A stretch of 64,000 nt of DNA from Candidatus Cloacimonadota bacterium. GTDB lineage: Bacteria; Cloacimonadota; Cloacimonadia; JGIOTU-2. The notes under the pieces are model-generated. The model saw only the letters and a list, made by a program, of their open reading frames with translations. It searched no databases and was not told the origin of the DNA. Made by a program: the position numbers and the translations under genes. This document shows positions 44,567 to 53,592 of the stretch, one piece after another (the first letter of the stretch is position 1; the number at the start of each line of letters is the position of its first letter). Where the stretch lies: assembly GCA_016932035.1 (NCBI GenBank), contig JAFGDR010000001.1, positions 1 through 64,000 of the forward strand. The letters run 5' to 3'.

Positions 44567-45085
44567 ATGAGATATAAATTATTTATTTTTGACATTGACG
44601 GTGTATTTACTGATGGGGGATTGTATTATTTGGATAATGGGCAAGTTGCGCGAAAATTCAATGTCCGTGATGGACTCGGTATTCGCCTTTTACAACAAAC
44701 TGAGATAATTCCTGCAGTTGTAAGCGGCAAAAAAACTAACACGATCGAAGCACGAATGAAGATCTTAAAAATCGAACATGTGTATCTTGGAATTCGTCAT
44801 AAACTCAGAACTGTTGAGAAAATCATGCAAGAGTGCAATGCTTCTTTTGATGAAGTTATTTTTATGGGAGATGATTGGAATGATATGGCACTACTCAAAA
44901 AAGTTGGTTGTGCAATTACAGTACCTGCAGCATCTCAAGAAATAAAAGAAGTGTGTGATTATGTTACGGAAAATCATGGTGGTAATGGTGCTGTGCGCGA
45001 GGCTATCGAATGGGTATTGAAAAGAGAGGATCTCTTTGACAACGCAGTTAAATCGTTTGTTTCCTATTTACAGAAGAATGAATAA
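44567..45085 (+). CDS. kdsC: 3-deoxy-D-manno-octulosonate 8-phosphate phosphatase KdsC
   Basis: A 172-residue cap-less HAD phosphatase that removes phosphate from Kdo-8-P. The HAD motif I is 'FDIDGVFTDG' with nucleophile Asp9 and acid/base Asp11. Motif II is 'VVSGKK', and motif III/IV is 'IFMGDDWNDMALL'. The tail 'GGNGAVREAIEWVL' is typical of KdsC and contributes to the tetramer active site. It overlaps the lptC gene by eight bases. Confidence 0.95.
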   Translation: MRYKLFIFDIDGVFTDGGLYYLDNGQVARKFNVRDGLGIRLLQQTEIIPAVVSGKKTNTIEARMKILKIEHVYLGIRHKLRTVEKIMQECNASFDEVIFMGDDWNDMALLKKVGCAITVPAASQEIKEVCDYVTENHGGNGAVREAIEWVLKREDLFDNAVKSFVSYLQKNE

Positions 45086-45614
45086 ATTATTTGGTTTGAT
45101 TATTGTTATCATAATACTTTCAGCATGTTCTGATAGTAAAGGACCTGTAACATTCAAGGATATGGGCAAGCAAAGTGTTGAAATTACAGATTCTATCGTG
45201 ATTTATAGTTCGTCAAAAGATATTACACTTTGGGAATTACAAGCTGTTAGACTGAAAAAATTTCCAAAGGATAACGTAATCTATTTCAGTGATATTGAGC
45301 TTAAACTTATGAATAAAGATGGCACTTTAGCTGCAACCATTTTTGCAGATAGTGCAGTTGTGAATGATGATATTGAAGAGGTTTATGCAGAAGGTAATAT
45401 TGAAATTTACTCGCAGGAAGGTGATATTTTTGGCGAATCACTTACCTGGGAGCGAAGGAATGATAAGATATTTTCCGATGATTCTGTAAAAGTCATACAG
45501 CAAGGCAATGTGATACGCGGTTCAAGCTTTACCAGTGATGCACGTTTTGAACACGTTACCCTACATACTGCAAGCGCAGAAGGAGAAGTTGATGAATCAA
45601 AAGTTCTTTGGTAG
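45078..45614 (+). CDS. lptC: LPS export protein LptC-like lipoprotein
   Basis: A 178-residue protein with an N-terminal membrane signal ending in 'LSAC' (Cys17), so it is probably a lipoprotein, unlike the anchored E. coli LptC. The mature part has the LptC/OstA-like strand pattern ('DITLWELQAVRLKKFPKDN', 'F-DIELKLMNKDGTLAATIFADSA', 'VYAEGNIEIYS'). I start at ATG 45078, inside the end of kdsC; longer frames upstream overlap kdsC heavily. It would hand LPS from the LptBFG transporter to LptA. The next gene starts 23 bases before its end. Confidence 0.85.
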   Translation: MNKLFGLIIVIIILSACSDSKGPVTFKDMGKQSVEITDSIVIYSSSKDITLWELQAVRLKKFPKDNVIYFSDIELKLMNKDGTLAATIFADSAVVNDDIEEVYAEGNIEIYSQEGDIFGESLTWERRNDKIFSDDSVKVIQQGNVIRGSSFTSDARFEHVTLHTASAEGEVDESKVLW

Positions 45615-46689
45615 TCTTCTCCTTGTTTGTATGTTCGCTGTTTCGATTGAATTATCTGCAGCAGAAAACAGTCATCATTATATTCTCAAAAATGCTAATA
45701 TTGTAAAACTGGATATTGTCGAGAATGACACGATCACAACCCTCAAAGGAGATGTCGATCTGATATATGACGAGATCGAGTTTTTTGCAGATAATGCCCA
45801 AATCTTCCAGAGAGATCGGCTGGTAAAACTTTTCGGAAATGTCCGAGCTGTCGATGATACGCTTGAAGCTGGAGCACAAAAAGCCACCTATTCTCATGTA
45901 GGTACTATATTAAAACTCGAGGAAGATGCATATTTCTTAGAAAGTTCGAAGGATACACTCCTTAAAAAAGTAACTGCTGAGTTCATCGAATATCAAAAAG
46001 ATGAACAGAAAGTTCATGCCTTGAACAATATTATTGCAACAGATTTTATTGAAGATGTGACCTGTACATGCGGGAAGTTCAGATATAATCTGGAAACAGA
46101 TTATGGGCTTGCAATGGACAATCCAGTCCTCACTTTTAAACAGGATAACGAATTGAAGATATACAGCAGGCAGATGGAACTTTTCGCTGAAGAGAAGAAA
46201 TTTACTGCAACGTATGATGTCAAAGTGGAAACAGAAGAAACCCTGGCGACTTCGAATTTTCTCATTTATTTTAATGATGAAGAGAAAGCAGTCATGCTTG
46301 GCAATCCCTATTTTTCCAGTGACCTTTCAACAGCTGAAGCAGATGAGTTCCAGGTTTTTTTTCACGATAAGAAGATCAGTCAACTTCATCTTATAAAAAA
46401 TGCTGTCATACATTTTAAGGAAGAAAAAAGTGTTGGTAAGGAAAACTACCTTTACGCTGAAAAAGTAAGAATGGATATTACCAATGATAGGCTGAGATAT
46501 TTGCTTGCTCAGAAGGTTTCAAAAAGTTTTTTTGAAGAACGAAAAGATAATGATATTCTGGAAAACAAACTCGCAACCTTACAACTACAGGTTTTCTTCG
46601 ATGAAAGAGAAAACATACAAACGATCATTGCTGAAGATGATATAAAGGGAACTTATACATTTTCAAGCTCGGATCAAATCTTGAAATAA
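45592..46689 (+). CDS. lptA: OstA/LptA-like periplasmic LPS transport protein
   Basis: A 365-residue protein with a signal peptide (cleavage near residue 24, 'LSAAEN'). Its N-terminal half matches the OstA/LptA beta-jellyroll repeat ('GDVDLIYDEIEFFADNAQIFQRDRLVKLFGNV'). It is about twice the length of E. coli LptA, and the C-terminal half adds more such strands, as in FCB-type OstA proteins. AGGAG precedes ATG 45592 by six bases. It lies between lptC and lptB and probably forms the periplasmic bridge for LPS. The permeases LptF/G are not in the window. Confidence 0.8.
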   Translation: MNQKFFGSLLLVCMFAVSIELSAAENSHHYILKNANIVKLDIVENDTITTLKGDVDLIYDEIEFFADNAQIFQRDRLVKLFGNVRAVDDTLEAGAQKATYSHVGTILKLEEDAYFLESSKDTLLKKVTAEFIEYQKDEQKVHALNNIIATDFIEDVTCTCGKFRYNLETDYGLAMDNPVLTFKQDNELKIYSRQMELFAEEKKFTATYDVKVETEETLATSNFLIYFNDEEKAVMLGNPYFSSDLSTAEADEFQVFFHDKKISQLHLIKNAVIHFKEEKSVGKENYLYAEKVRMDITNDRLRYLLAQKVSKSFFEERKDNDILENKLATLQLQVFFDERENIQTIIAEDDIKGTYTFSSSDQILK

Positions 46690-46693
46690 GCAT

Positions 46694-47440
46694 ATGATAC
46701 AAAAGGAAAGCATACTACGCACGCAGGATCTCGTGAAGATCTACGGAAAGAAAAAAGTCGTAAAGCAGGTTTCGATAGAGGTCAAACAAGGGGAAATCGT
46801 TGGGTTGCTCGGTCCAAACGGCGCAGGTAAGACAACAACTTTTCATATGATGATCGGACTCATAAAAGCAAATGGCGGTCATGTTTTCATCGATGATGTG
46901 GATATCACGAAGATGCCGATGTATAAACGGGCACGAATGGGCATCAGCTACCTTTCTCAGGAACCGTCTGTTTTCAGCAAACTCACCGTAAAACAGAATG
47001 TGATGGCAATCCTCGAAACCCAGAATTATACGCGGATGGAACGAAAAGCCATTCTGCAAGAAGCTCTAGATGAACTTGATCTTACGAAATTATCGAATCA
47101 AAAAGCATATTCGCTGTCTGGAGGGGAACGTAGAAAACTCGAAATTACCCGTTCGCTCATCACAAAACCAAAGTTCCTTTTTCTTGATGAACCTTTCTCT
47201 GGTGTTGATCCACTTGCAGTTTCAGATATTCAAGATATCATCAAAAAATTACAGAAGAAAAATATTGGTATTCTGATAACAGATCACAATGTGCTTGATA
47301 CTTTACAAATCACGGATAGAGCATATATTATCTATGAAGGTAAAGTCCTTCTTTCGGGTACATCCCGGGAATTGGTCAATGATCCGCAAGCACGGAAAAT
47401 TTATTTAGGTGAAAGATTTTTAAAATATGATTTTGATTAA
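46694..47440 (+). CDS. lptB: LPS export ABC transporter ATPase LptB
   Basis: A 248-residue ABC ATPase that powers LPS extraction from the inner membrane. Walker A is 'GPNGAGKTT' (about 39-47), the Q-loop is 'YLSQEPSVFSKLTV', the signature is 'LSGGERRK', and Walker B is 'FLFLDEPFSGVDP'. The C-terminal 'ITDHNVLDTLQITDRAYIIYEGKVL-SG' and 'AR--YLG--F' are typical of LptB. It follows the lptC-lptA genes with only four bases between, in the order of known lpt operons. Confidence 0.96.
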   Translation: MIQKESILRTQDLVKIYGKKKVVKQVSIEVKQGEIVGLLGPNGAGKTTTFHMMIGLIKANGGHVFIDDVDITKMPMYKRARMGISYLSQEPSVFSKLTVKQNVMAILETQNYTRMERKAILQEALDELDLTKLSNQKAYSLSGGERRKLEITRSLITKPKFLFLDEPFSGVDPLAVSDIQDIIKKLQKKNIGILITDHNVLDTLQITDRAYIIYEGKVLLSGTSRELVNDPQARKIYLGERFLKYDFD

Positions 47441-47448
47441 ATTTTCCA

Positions 47449-47476
47449 TTTACATTTTCACATAAATCTCTATAAT
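47449..47476 (+). promoter_or_regulatory. promoter of lipA giving a near-leaderless message
   Basis: TTTACA (47449-47454), a 16-base spacer, and TATAAT (47471-47476) lie in the gap between lptB and lipA. The expected start of transcription would be about one to three bases before the lipA ATG at 47485. No Shine-Dalgarno is present, so translation may be leaderless. Confidence 0.45.
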
Positions 47477-47484
47477 AAAAATAC

Positions 47485-48360
47485 ATGAATAGAATTCAAC
47501 GAAAACCATCCTGGTTAAGAGCTGAAATGCTTGGGGCATCAAACACGGCACATCTTACGAAAATGCTTTCAGAGTATAAACTTCATACAGTGTGCGAAAG
47601 CGCTCGATGTCCAAACAGAGGAGAGTGCTTCGAAAGAGGTTCGGCAGTTTTTCTTATTATGGGAAATGAATGCACGAGGAATTGCAGGTTTTGTGCAATC
47701 CCGACAACGGTACATGCAGAACCACTCGATCCTGATGAGCCAAGAAGAATTGCAGAAATGTCAAAAGAACTCGGCTTGAAACATGTGATCATCACTTCGG
47801 TTACACGGGATGATCTCGCTGATGGTGGAGCTGATCATTTTCGAAAAACGATCCAAGAGGTCAGAGATCTACTTGGTAATGAAGTCTATATAGAAGTGCT
47901 TACTCCTGATTTCAAGGGTGATAAAAAAGCTATTGATATTGTGGCAGATGAAGAACCAACAATATTCAATCATAATATTGAAACAATACATCGTCTGTAT
48001 CCAACTATTAGACCTCAAGCAGATTATGATCGATCTTTGTCCCTTCTGAAAAGAGTGAAACAAACACATCCTGCCATTAGAACAAAAACAGGCATCATGG
48101 TCGGGCTTGGAGAGTCAAAACCGGAAGTGATACAGGTAATGGAAGATGCTCGCAACGCAGGTGTAGATATGATGACTATTGGTCAGTATTTACAGGCAAC
48201 AACCAAAAATTATCCAGTTCAGGAATATATTCATCCGCACGTTTTTGATGAGTATAGAAAAGATGGAATGGATATGGGATTTCTCTACATTGAGTCTGCT
48301 CCTCTGGTAAGAAGTTCCTACTATTCCACAGATTTATCAACCATTCTACAAAATAAATAA
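47485..48360 (+). CDS. lipA: lipoyl synthase
   Basis: A 291-residue radical-SAM enzyme that inserts two sulfurs into octanoyl groups on lipoyl-domain proteins. The auxiliary cluster is held by C37, C42 and C48 ('CESARCPNRGEC') and the radical-SAM cluster by C63, C67 and C70 ('CTRNCRFC'). The C-terminal 'RSSY' serine that completes the auxiliary cluster is present near residue 279. The octanoyl transferase LipB is not adjacent. The upstream TATAAT lies eight bases before the ATG. Confidence 0.97.
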   Translation: MNRIQRKPSWLRAEMLGASNTAHLTKMLSEYKLHTVCESARCPNRGECFERGSAVFLIMGNECTRNCRFCAIPTTVHAEPLDPDEPRRIAEMSKELGLKHVIITSVTRDDLADGGADHFRKTIQEVRDLLGNEVYIEVLTPDFKGDKKAIDIVADEEPTIFNHNIETIHRLYPTIRPQADYDRSLSLLKRVKQTHPAIRTKTGIMVGLGESKPEVIQVMEDARNAGVDMMTIGQYLQATTKNYPVQEYIHPHVFDEYRKDGMDMGFLYIESAPLVRSSYYSTDLSTILQNK

Positions 48361-48376
48361 AGCGAGGTACGTAACT

Positions 48377-48886
48377 ATGCAGATCACAATTACAGCACGT
48401 CATTTCGAGTTAACCGATCCTATCAAGGATTATGCGGAAAGCGCAATGAGAGGACTTAAAAAGTATTTCGACCATATCATCGTAGCTGAGATGATACTCA
48501 GGGTCGAGAAAAATAGGAATATTGCTGAAATAAATCTCAGTGTTAAAAAGCTGAATTTAGTTGCAAAAGCTCGCGAACAGGATATGTATACTGCCATCGA
48601 CAGTGTAATCAAGAAGGTTGAACGGCAGATAAAAAAACAGGTTGGGAAGATGAAGCGGCATCATTCGAATGATAAGGTTGCACTGAAGGAACTTGAAAAA
48701 GCCGAGATCGCAGCTCTCAATGTTATCAAAAAAACAATTAAACCTGTAGAACTTGACCTCGATAGAGCAATTGACGAGTTCAATAAAAGAGATAATGGCT
48801 TCTTCCTTTTCAAGGATATCAGCACCGAGAAATACTCGATTCTTAAAAAATTTGATGACGGATATGAAGTCATAGAAATTCAATAA
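48377..48886 (+). CDS. hpf: ribosome hibernation-promoting factor, long form
   Basis: A 169-residue protein that inactivates ribosomes in stationary phase. The N-terminal S30AE domain (about 1-100) binds the decoding centre ('MQITITARHFELTDPIKDYAE'). The C-terminal 55 residues carry the dimerisation domain ('K-IKPVELDLDRAIDEF', 'FFLFKDISTEKYSILKKFDDGYEVIE'). This is the long type that joins two 70S ribosomes into 100S dimers. It follows lipA by 16 bases, with an AGCGAGGT ribosome site, and is followed by hprK, so hibernation and carbon signalling genes share a transcript. Confidence 0.93.
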   Translation: MQITITARHFELTDPIKDYAESAMRGLKKYFDHIIVAEMILRVEKNRNIAEINLSVKKLNLVAKAREQDMYTAIDSVIKKVERQIKKQVGKMKRHHSNDKVALKELEKAEIAALNVIKKTIKPVELDLDRAIDEFNKRDNGFFLFKDISTEKYSILKKFDDGYEVIEIQ

Positions 48887-48894
48887 ATGAGGCA

Positions 48895-49866
48895 ATGATG
48901 AATGCATTAACAGTTGGAAAGCTCTTCGAGATCAAGCAGAAAGATCTGACACTAACGCTCATTTCAAAAAAGAAGGGGCTGACCAAAGAAATTACAACAC
49001 CCGAATTGTCACGCCCAGGCCTTGCTTTCGCAGGTTTTACAGATACTTATGCGTATGATAGGATCCAGGTTCTCGGCGAAACGGAAGTACAGTATTTGAA
49101 ATCACTTGAACCATCGGTGAGATATGATAAGATCAAAGAGCTTTTTTCACAATTTGAAATTCCCTGCTTCGTGGTATCAAAAGGGCTTTTTCCAACAAAA
49201 GAACTTGTCTTTCTTGCTGACGAACATAATATACCTGTTATCCAATCCCGTATGACAACGATCAATCTGTATCATGCTCTTACAAATTTCCTGCAGGATT
49301 GGTTCGCACCGTCAAAATCTATTCATGGAACGCTTGTTGATGTGTTTGGTGTCGGGATTCTCGTTACCGGTCAAAGCGGAATCGGGAAAAGCGAATGTGC
49401 TCTCGAACTTGTATCGCGTGGACATCGGTTAATCTCTGATGATGTTGTGCATATCAAGAAGAAAATGAATATTATTATGGGTGAAGCGAACATGCAGCTT
49501 GGGCATTTTATGGAAATCCGTGGCATTGGACTTCTTGATATCGAAACAATGTTCGGCATTAGAGCTATCAGGATGCAGAAGCGCATTGAGACACAAGTTG
49601 AGCTAATCCCATGGCGTCATAATATGGACTATGAAAGGATCGGGCTAAAAGAGCGTTATAATCGCATTCTCGATATTGAGGTCCCCATCATATACTTACC
49701 GGTTTCACCAGGAAAGAGTATTGCTGCTATTGTCGAAGTCATTGCAATGAACCACATGCTCAAGGTGTATGGACACAACGCTGCTGAAGTATTTAATGAA
49801 CGAGTTCAGAAAGAGATAGAAAGAAAAAATCGCATTCGAACCTACCTGGAGACTGATAAAGAATAA
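48895..49866 (+). CDS. hprK: HPr kinase/phosphorylase
   Basis: A 323-residue bifunctional sensor that phosphorylates or dephosphorylates HPr on Ser46. An N-terminal domain of about 130 residues is followed by a P-loop GQSGIGKS (about 159-166) and 'LISDDVVHI'. The signature 'EIRGIGLLDIETMFGI' of the HPrK family follows. Two adjacent ATG codons (48895 and 48898) exist. GAGG at 48889 is closer to the optimal spacing for the second. The next gene, ptsH, begins directly after the stop. Confidence 0.95.
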   Translation: MMNALTVGKLFEIKQKDLTLTLISKKKGLTKEITTPELSRPGLAFAGFTDTYAYDRIQVLGETEVQYLKSLEPSVRYDKIKELFSQFEIPCFVVSKGLFPTKELVFLADEHNIPVIQSRMTTINLYHALTNFLQDWFAPSKSIHGTLVDVFGVGILVTGQSGIGKSECALELVSRGHRLISDDVVHIKKKMNIIMGEANMQLGHFMEIRGIGLLDIETMFGIRAIRMQKRIETQVELIPWRHNMDYERIGLKERYNRILDIEVPIIYLPVSPGKSIAAIVEVIAMNHMLKVYGHNAAEVFNERVQKEIERKNRIRTYLETDKE

Positions 49867-50133
49867 ATGATCATAAAAATTGTTATACTGACCAATAAAC
49901 TTGGCATACACGTTCGTCCTGCCTCGCTTATTTCTAAAACTGCTTCCAAATATAAAGCCAGTTTCATTATCAGAAAGGATGATATGGAGATAAATGGAAA
50001 GAGCGTCATGGGTATCATGATGCTTGGTGCAGGAAAGGATACGGCTCTTGAACTTGTCTTTGATGGAGTTGATGAACAGGAAATGATGGAAGAGATCGTT
50101 GAACTCTTTGAGGAAAAATTTGGAGAAGAATGA
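49867..50133 (+). CDS. ptsH: phosphocarrier protein HPr
   Basis: An 88-residue phosphocarrier. The EI-phosphorylated histidine is His15 in 'GIHVRPAS', and the HprK target is Ser46 in 'NGKSVMGIMML', so both phosphorylation sites are intact. It starts immediately after the hprK stop and its own TGA overlaps the ptsI start, so hprK, ptsH and ptsI are coupled. No EIIA, EIIB or EIIC is encoded nearby. The C-terminal tail is very acidic. Confidence 0.95.
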   Translation: MIIKIVILTNKLGIHVRPASLISKTASKYKASFIIRKDDMEINGKSVMGIMMLGAGKDTALELVFDGVDEQEMMEEIVELFEEKFGEE

Positions 50134-51851
50134 TGAAAGAATATAGAGGATATCCTATTGCTCCGGGTGTCATTGCAGGAAAGATCACCCTTGTTGAAGG
50201 TGATCTCTTCACGGTTTCGAAAGGGCACATCAAAGCATCAGAAGTAAAGGGACAAATCAGGAGTTTTCAAAAGGCAGTTCAACTCTCAATCAATGAGATC
50301 GACCTCTTGCTTACCTATCTTGAAACTAGAGCGATAGAGGAAAGAGAGATATTGCAATCCCACCAGGAAATTCTAAAAGACGCTGTCCTGATTGAGGATA
50401 TTGCTGAGATCATAAAAAACGAGCTCAAACCAGCTGATAGAGCTGTTCAGGATTATTTCAACAAAATGATCGACCATCTATCTGATATCGAAGATCAAAT
50501 ACTGAGCCAGAGGCAGGAAGATTTTGAAGATATAAAATTACGCCTTATCCGCAACATGCATCACCAGAATTTCCATATTCATGATTATGTGAAACCGAAG
50601 CGTGTTGTCGTTCTTTCAGAGATAATCCCATCTATGGTGCTGAGTATCAAAGAATCTCATCCGCTTGCAGTTATTGTTGAAAAAGGTTCTCCTCATTCGC
50701 ATTCTGCTATCATAGCAAAATCAATTGGTATCCCTGTGATCTTTAATATTGAAAACGCACTCAATGAGTTCAAAGAAGGTGATTTTGTTATTGTTTATGG
50801 CAAAGAAGGTAAAGTAATTCTTGAGCCTGACGATGAAAGTCTTATTGAATATAAAGCATTCGAAAAGAAGGCAAAAGAAGAATTTAAAAAGAAAATCGCA
50901 CTACTTAAAAAAGAGACAGCAACCAAGGATGGAGTAAGCGTTGAACTCATGGGGAACATCGAATTTCCTGAGGAGTGTGAAATTCCGGAAATACAATTTA
51001 TTGATGGTGTGGGACTTTTCAGAACGGAATTTCTGTATTTCATGGAAAATTCATTTCCCTCTGCTGAAAAGCAATTTGCCGTATATAAACAGGTAATTCA
51101 AAATTTACCGAAAGACAAACCGATTTATGTTCGTACTTTTGACGTTGGTGGAGATAAACTGCAACGGGAGTTCGGACTTAAAAAAGAACTTAATCCAAAC
51201 CTTGGGTGCAGAGGGATACGATTTCTTTTAAAATACAAAGAAATTTTCAGACAACAAATTCAGGGCATTCTCATGGCTTCTGCTTTTGGTAATCTTAAGA
51301 TCATGCTACCGATGATCTCGTTGATGAAAGAGGTGGTTGAGGTTAAGGAGCTGATAGAACAGGAAAAAGTTAAACTGAAAAAGAAAAAAGTTCCTTTTGA
51401 TGAAAATATTGAAGTCGGTATTATGATCGAAATTCCCTCTTCTGCAATCTTAGCTGACCGATTTGCTCAACATGTAGATTTTTTCAGTATCGGTACCAAT
51501 GACCTAACGCAATATGTTCTTGCTGCAGACAGGAATAACGAAGCTCTTTCCGATGAGTTTACCTATTTTGATCCTGCTGTTATTGAGCTCATAAAAATGA
51601 CCATCGATGCAGGGAAGAAGCATAATATCGACGTTAAATTGTGCGGAGAGATGGCAAGTGATCCTATGGCAGTACCCTTGTTGATTGGTTTAGGACTAAG
51701 GTCATTCAGTGTAAATATCGCCGGCATCCTTCAGGTGAAGAAGATACTTGCCCGATACTCAATCGCGGAACTTGAAACATTTTATAAGAAACATCAGAAT
51801 TTATCACAAGAAACATTACAACACGCTTATAAACAGCTTGTAAAAAAATAA
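50130..51851 (+). CDS. ptsI: PTS enzyme I (PEP-protein phosphotransferase)
   Basis: A 573-residue enzyme that transfers phosphate from PEP to HPr. The N-terminal HPr-binding helical domain (about 1-145) is followed by the phosphohistidine domain with His191 in 'SPHSHSAIIAKSIGIP'. The (beta/alpha)8 PEP-binding barrel has 'DGVGLFRTEFLYF', 'VRTFDVGGDK', 'LNPNLGCRGIR', 'IGTNDLTQYVLAADRNN' and the acid Cys in 'KLCGEMASDP'. The two possible ATG codons (50130 or 50133) are within the ptsH stop; GGAGAAG lies just before them. Confidence 0.96.
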   Translation: MMKEYRGYPIAPGVIAGKITLVEGDLFTVSKGHIKASEVKGQIRSFQKAVQLSINEIDLLLTYLETRAIEEREILQSHQEILKDAVLIEDIAEIIKNELKPADRAVQDYFNKMIDHLSDIEDQILSQRQEDFEDIKLRLIRNMHHQNFHIHDYVKPKRVVVLSEIIPSMVLSIKESHPLAVIVEKGSPHSHSAIIAKSIGIPVIFNIENALNEFKEGDFVIVYGKEGKVILEPDDESLIEYKAFEKKAKEEFKKKIALLKKETATKDGVSVELMGNIEFPEECEIPEIQFIDGVGLFRTEFLYFMENSFPSAEKQFAVYKQVIQNLPKDKPIYVRTFDVGGDKLQREFGLKKELNPNLGCRGIRFLLKYKEIFRQQIQGILMASAFGNLKIMLPMISLMKEVVEVKELIEQEKVKLKKKKVPFDENIEVGIMIEIPSSAILADRFAQHVDFFSIGTNDLTQYVLAADRNNEALSDEFTYFDPAVIELIKMTIDAGKKHNIDVKLCGEMASDPMAVPLLIGLGLRSFSVNIAGILQVKKILARYSIAELETFYKKHQNLSQETLQHAYKQLVKK

Positions 51852-51886
51852 TTATATTTCATATATTTTATGAAGAAAGGAGAGTA

Positions 51887-52975
51887 ATGTCTTCATCAAT
51901 AAGTTTAGATTATACTGGTAATTTCAATCGATTTGATCCTGAGCAGATGTATGAACAGATCATTTCTCTTCCACAGCAGATCGAAGAATGTTATTTTGAC
52001 CAGGAGAAGAGTGATATTGCAAGGTTCTACAAGAACATCTCTAAAATCTATATTTGCGGGATGGGCGGTTCTGCAATTGCAGGTGATATCGCGAAAACAC
52101 TTTTTGGCGATAAGCTCGTGATACGGGTGTTCAAAGATTATAACATTCCGGCGTTTCTCGACGAATCAACATTGGGGATCGTTTGCAGCTATTCAGGAAA
52201 TACATCCGAAACTGTTTCGTGTTTTGAAACACTCAAAGAAGCCGGAGCTCAGATCGCCATGATAACATCAGGCGGTATCCTCAAGCATTATGGTTCTGAG
52301 GAAGGATATCTTATTAAAATGATCCCAGTCGGATACCAGCCCCGTGCAGCAATCGGTTACCTGTTTTTCTCGATCGTGAAGATCCTTGAGGAATTAGGAT
52401 TGATTGAAGATCAAACAATCAATGCAAAACTGACACATCTGAACATAACGACCAAACTAAAGCTCATCAATAGAGATGTGGAAGAATCAAAAAATCTGGC
52501 GAAGGGATTAGCCCAAAAAATATATAAAAAGATACCGGTCATTTATAGTAGCAATCCAAAACTTTTTCCTCTTGCATACAGGTTCAAATGCCAGATCAAT
52601 GAAAATGCGAAATGCCATGCATTTTGTAACACTTTCTCAGAAATGAATCATAATGAAATCGAGGGCTGGGAGAGTGATTATAATCTTCCGCTCGTACCCA
52701 TTTTCATTAGTGATTTCGAGGAGAAAAAGGAATATCTTAAACGTATGCAGGTATTCAAAGATATTTTACGATTGTCCGAAGAAGAGAAAAAAGAGGATAA
52801 TCCTGCCCACGAAGAGGTCGAATATCTTGAAATATTTACCGATGGGAAGACCATGATGGGTAAGATGTTCTCCACCATACTTCTCTGTGATATGATCAGT
52901 TATTATCTTGCAATCTTGAACAGAGTCAATCCGAACGAGATCAATTTTATCGATATGTTGAAGAAATCTCTATAA
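51887..52975 (+). CDS. bifunctional phosphoglucose/phosphomannose isomerase
   Basis: A 362-residue SIS-domain isomerase of the short archaeal/bacterial PGI-PMI family. The first SIS domain has 'ICGMGGSAIAGDI' and 'SYSGNTSETV' (phosphate-binding serines). The second part has 'NENAKCHAF-NTFSEMNHNEIEGW', which holds the catalytic Glu and His. It interconverts glucose-6-P or mannose-6-P with fructose-6-P, so it supplies glycolysis and mannose-containing sugars. It follows ptsI by 35 bases with AAAGGAG before the ATG and may share its control. Confidence 0.92.
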   Translation: MSSSISLDYTGNFNRFDPEQMYEQIISLPQQIEECYFDQEKSDIARFYKNISKIYICGMGGSAIAGDIAKTLFGDKLVIRVFKDYNIPAFLDESTLGIVCSYSGNTSETVSCFETLKEAGAQIAMITSGGILKHYGSEEGYLIKMIPVGYQPRAAIGYLFFSIVKILEELGLIEDQTINAKLTHLNITTKLKLINRDVEESKNLAKGLAQKIYKKIPVIYSSNPKLFPLAYRFKCQINENAKCHAFCNTFSEMNHNEIEGWESDYNLPLVPIFISDFEEKKEYLKRMQVFKDILRLSEEEKKEDNPAHEEVEYLEIFTDGKTMMGKMFSTILLCDMISYYLAILNRVNPNEINFIDMLKKSL

Positions 52976-52981
52976 ATCATC

Positions 52982-53581
52982 ATGTCAGCAACTTTCAACA
53001 TTGCATTTCTCACGTCTGGTAAAAGTAGGGGTTCAAATTTCGAATCCATCATAAAATATATCCGGAAATCTCAAGTACCGATTAAAGTAAAATTTCTTGT
53101 AATCACTCGTTCTGATGCACCGATAGTTCACCGTGCAGACATGTTTGGAATTCCATATATTCTGCTTGATGAGAATGCATCATTTGAGAATGAGTTGCTG
53201 ATTCACATAAATAATGAAGATATTCATCTTATCGTACTTGCAGGATTTATGCGAAAACTATCGGAAAATTTTCTGACAAATTTTTCTGGAGATATTATCA
53301 ATATACATCCGGCATTGCTTCCTAATTACGGCGGTAAAGGAATGTATGGGATGAAGGTGCACGAAGCAGTTTTCGCTGCGAACGAAAAATATTCCGGAGC
53401 ATCGGTTCATTATGTCAATGAACGGTATGATGAGGGAGAGATCATAGATCAGCGGAGAATACCTATCGAACATTGCAAAACACCAGATGAGATTGCGCAT
53501 GAAGTACTCAAGATCGAGCACGAGCTCTACCCGGAAGTGATCGAGAGATTAGCTGCAGATTTTCTCGCTAACCACAAATAG
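52982..53581 (+). CDS. purN: phosphoribosylglycinamide formyltransferase-like protein
   Basis: A 199-residue formyltransferase fold protein. The pattern 'IAFLTSGK-RGSNFESII' matches the N terminus of PurN. 'LAGFMRKLSENFL' and 'IINIHPALLPNYGGKGMYGMKVHEAV' carry the catalytic Asn and His, with an Asp expected near 'YDEGEIID'. It would transfer a formyl group from 10-formyl-THF to glycinamide ribonucleotide in purine synthesis. No other pur gene is near. It starts six bases after the isomerase gene, so it is part of that transcript. Confidence 0.9.
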   Translation: MSATFNIAFLTSGKSRGSNFESIIKYIRKSQVPIKVKFLVITRSDAPIVHRADMFGIPYILLDENASFENELLIHINNEDIHLIVLAGFMRKLSENFLTNFSGDIINIHPALLPNYGGKGMYGMKVHEAVFAANEKYSGASVHYVNERYDEGEIIDQRRIPIEHCKTPDEIAHEVLKIEHELYPEVIERLAADFLANHK

Positions 53582-53592
53582 ATCAGCACATC

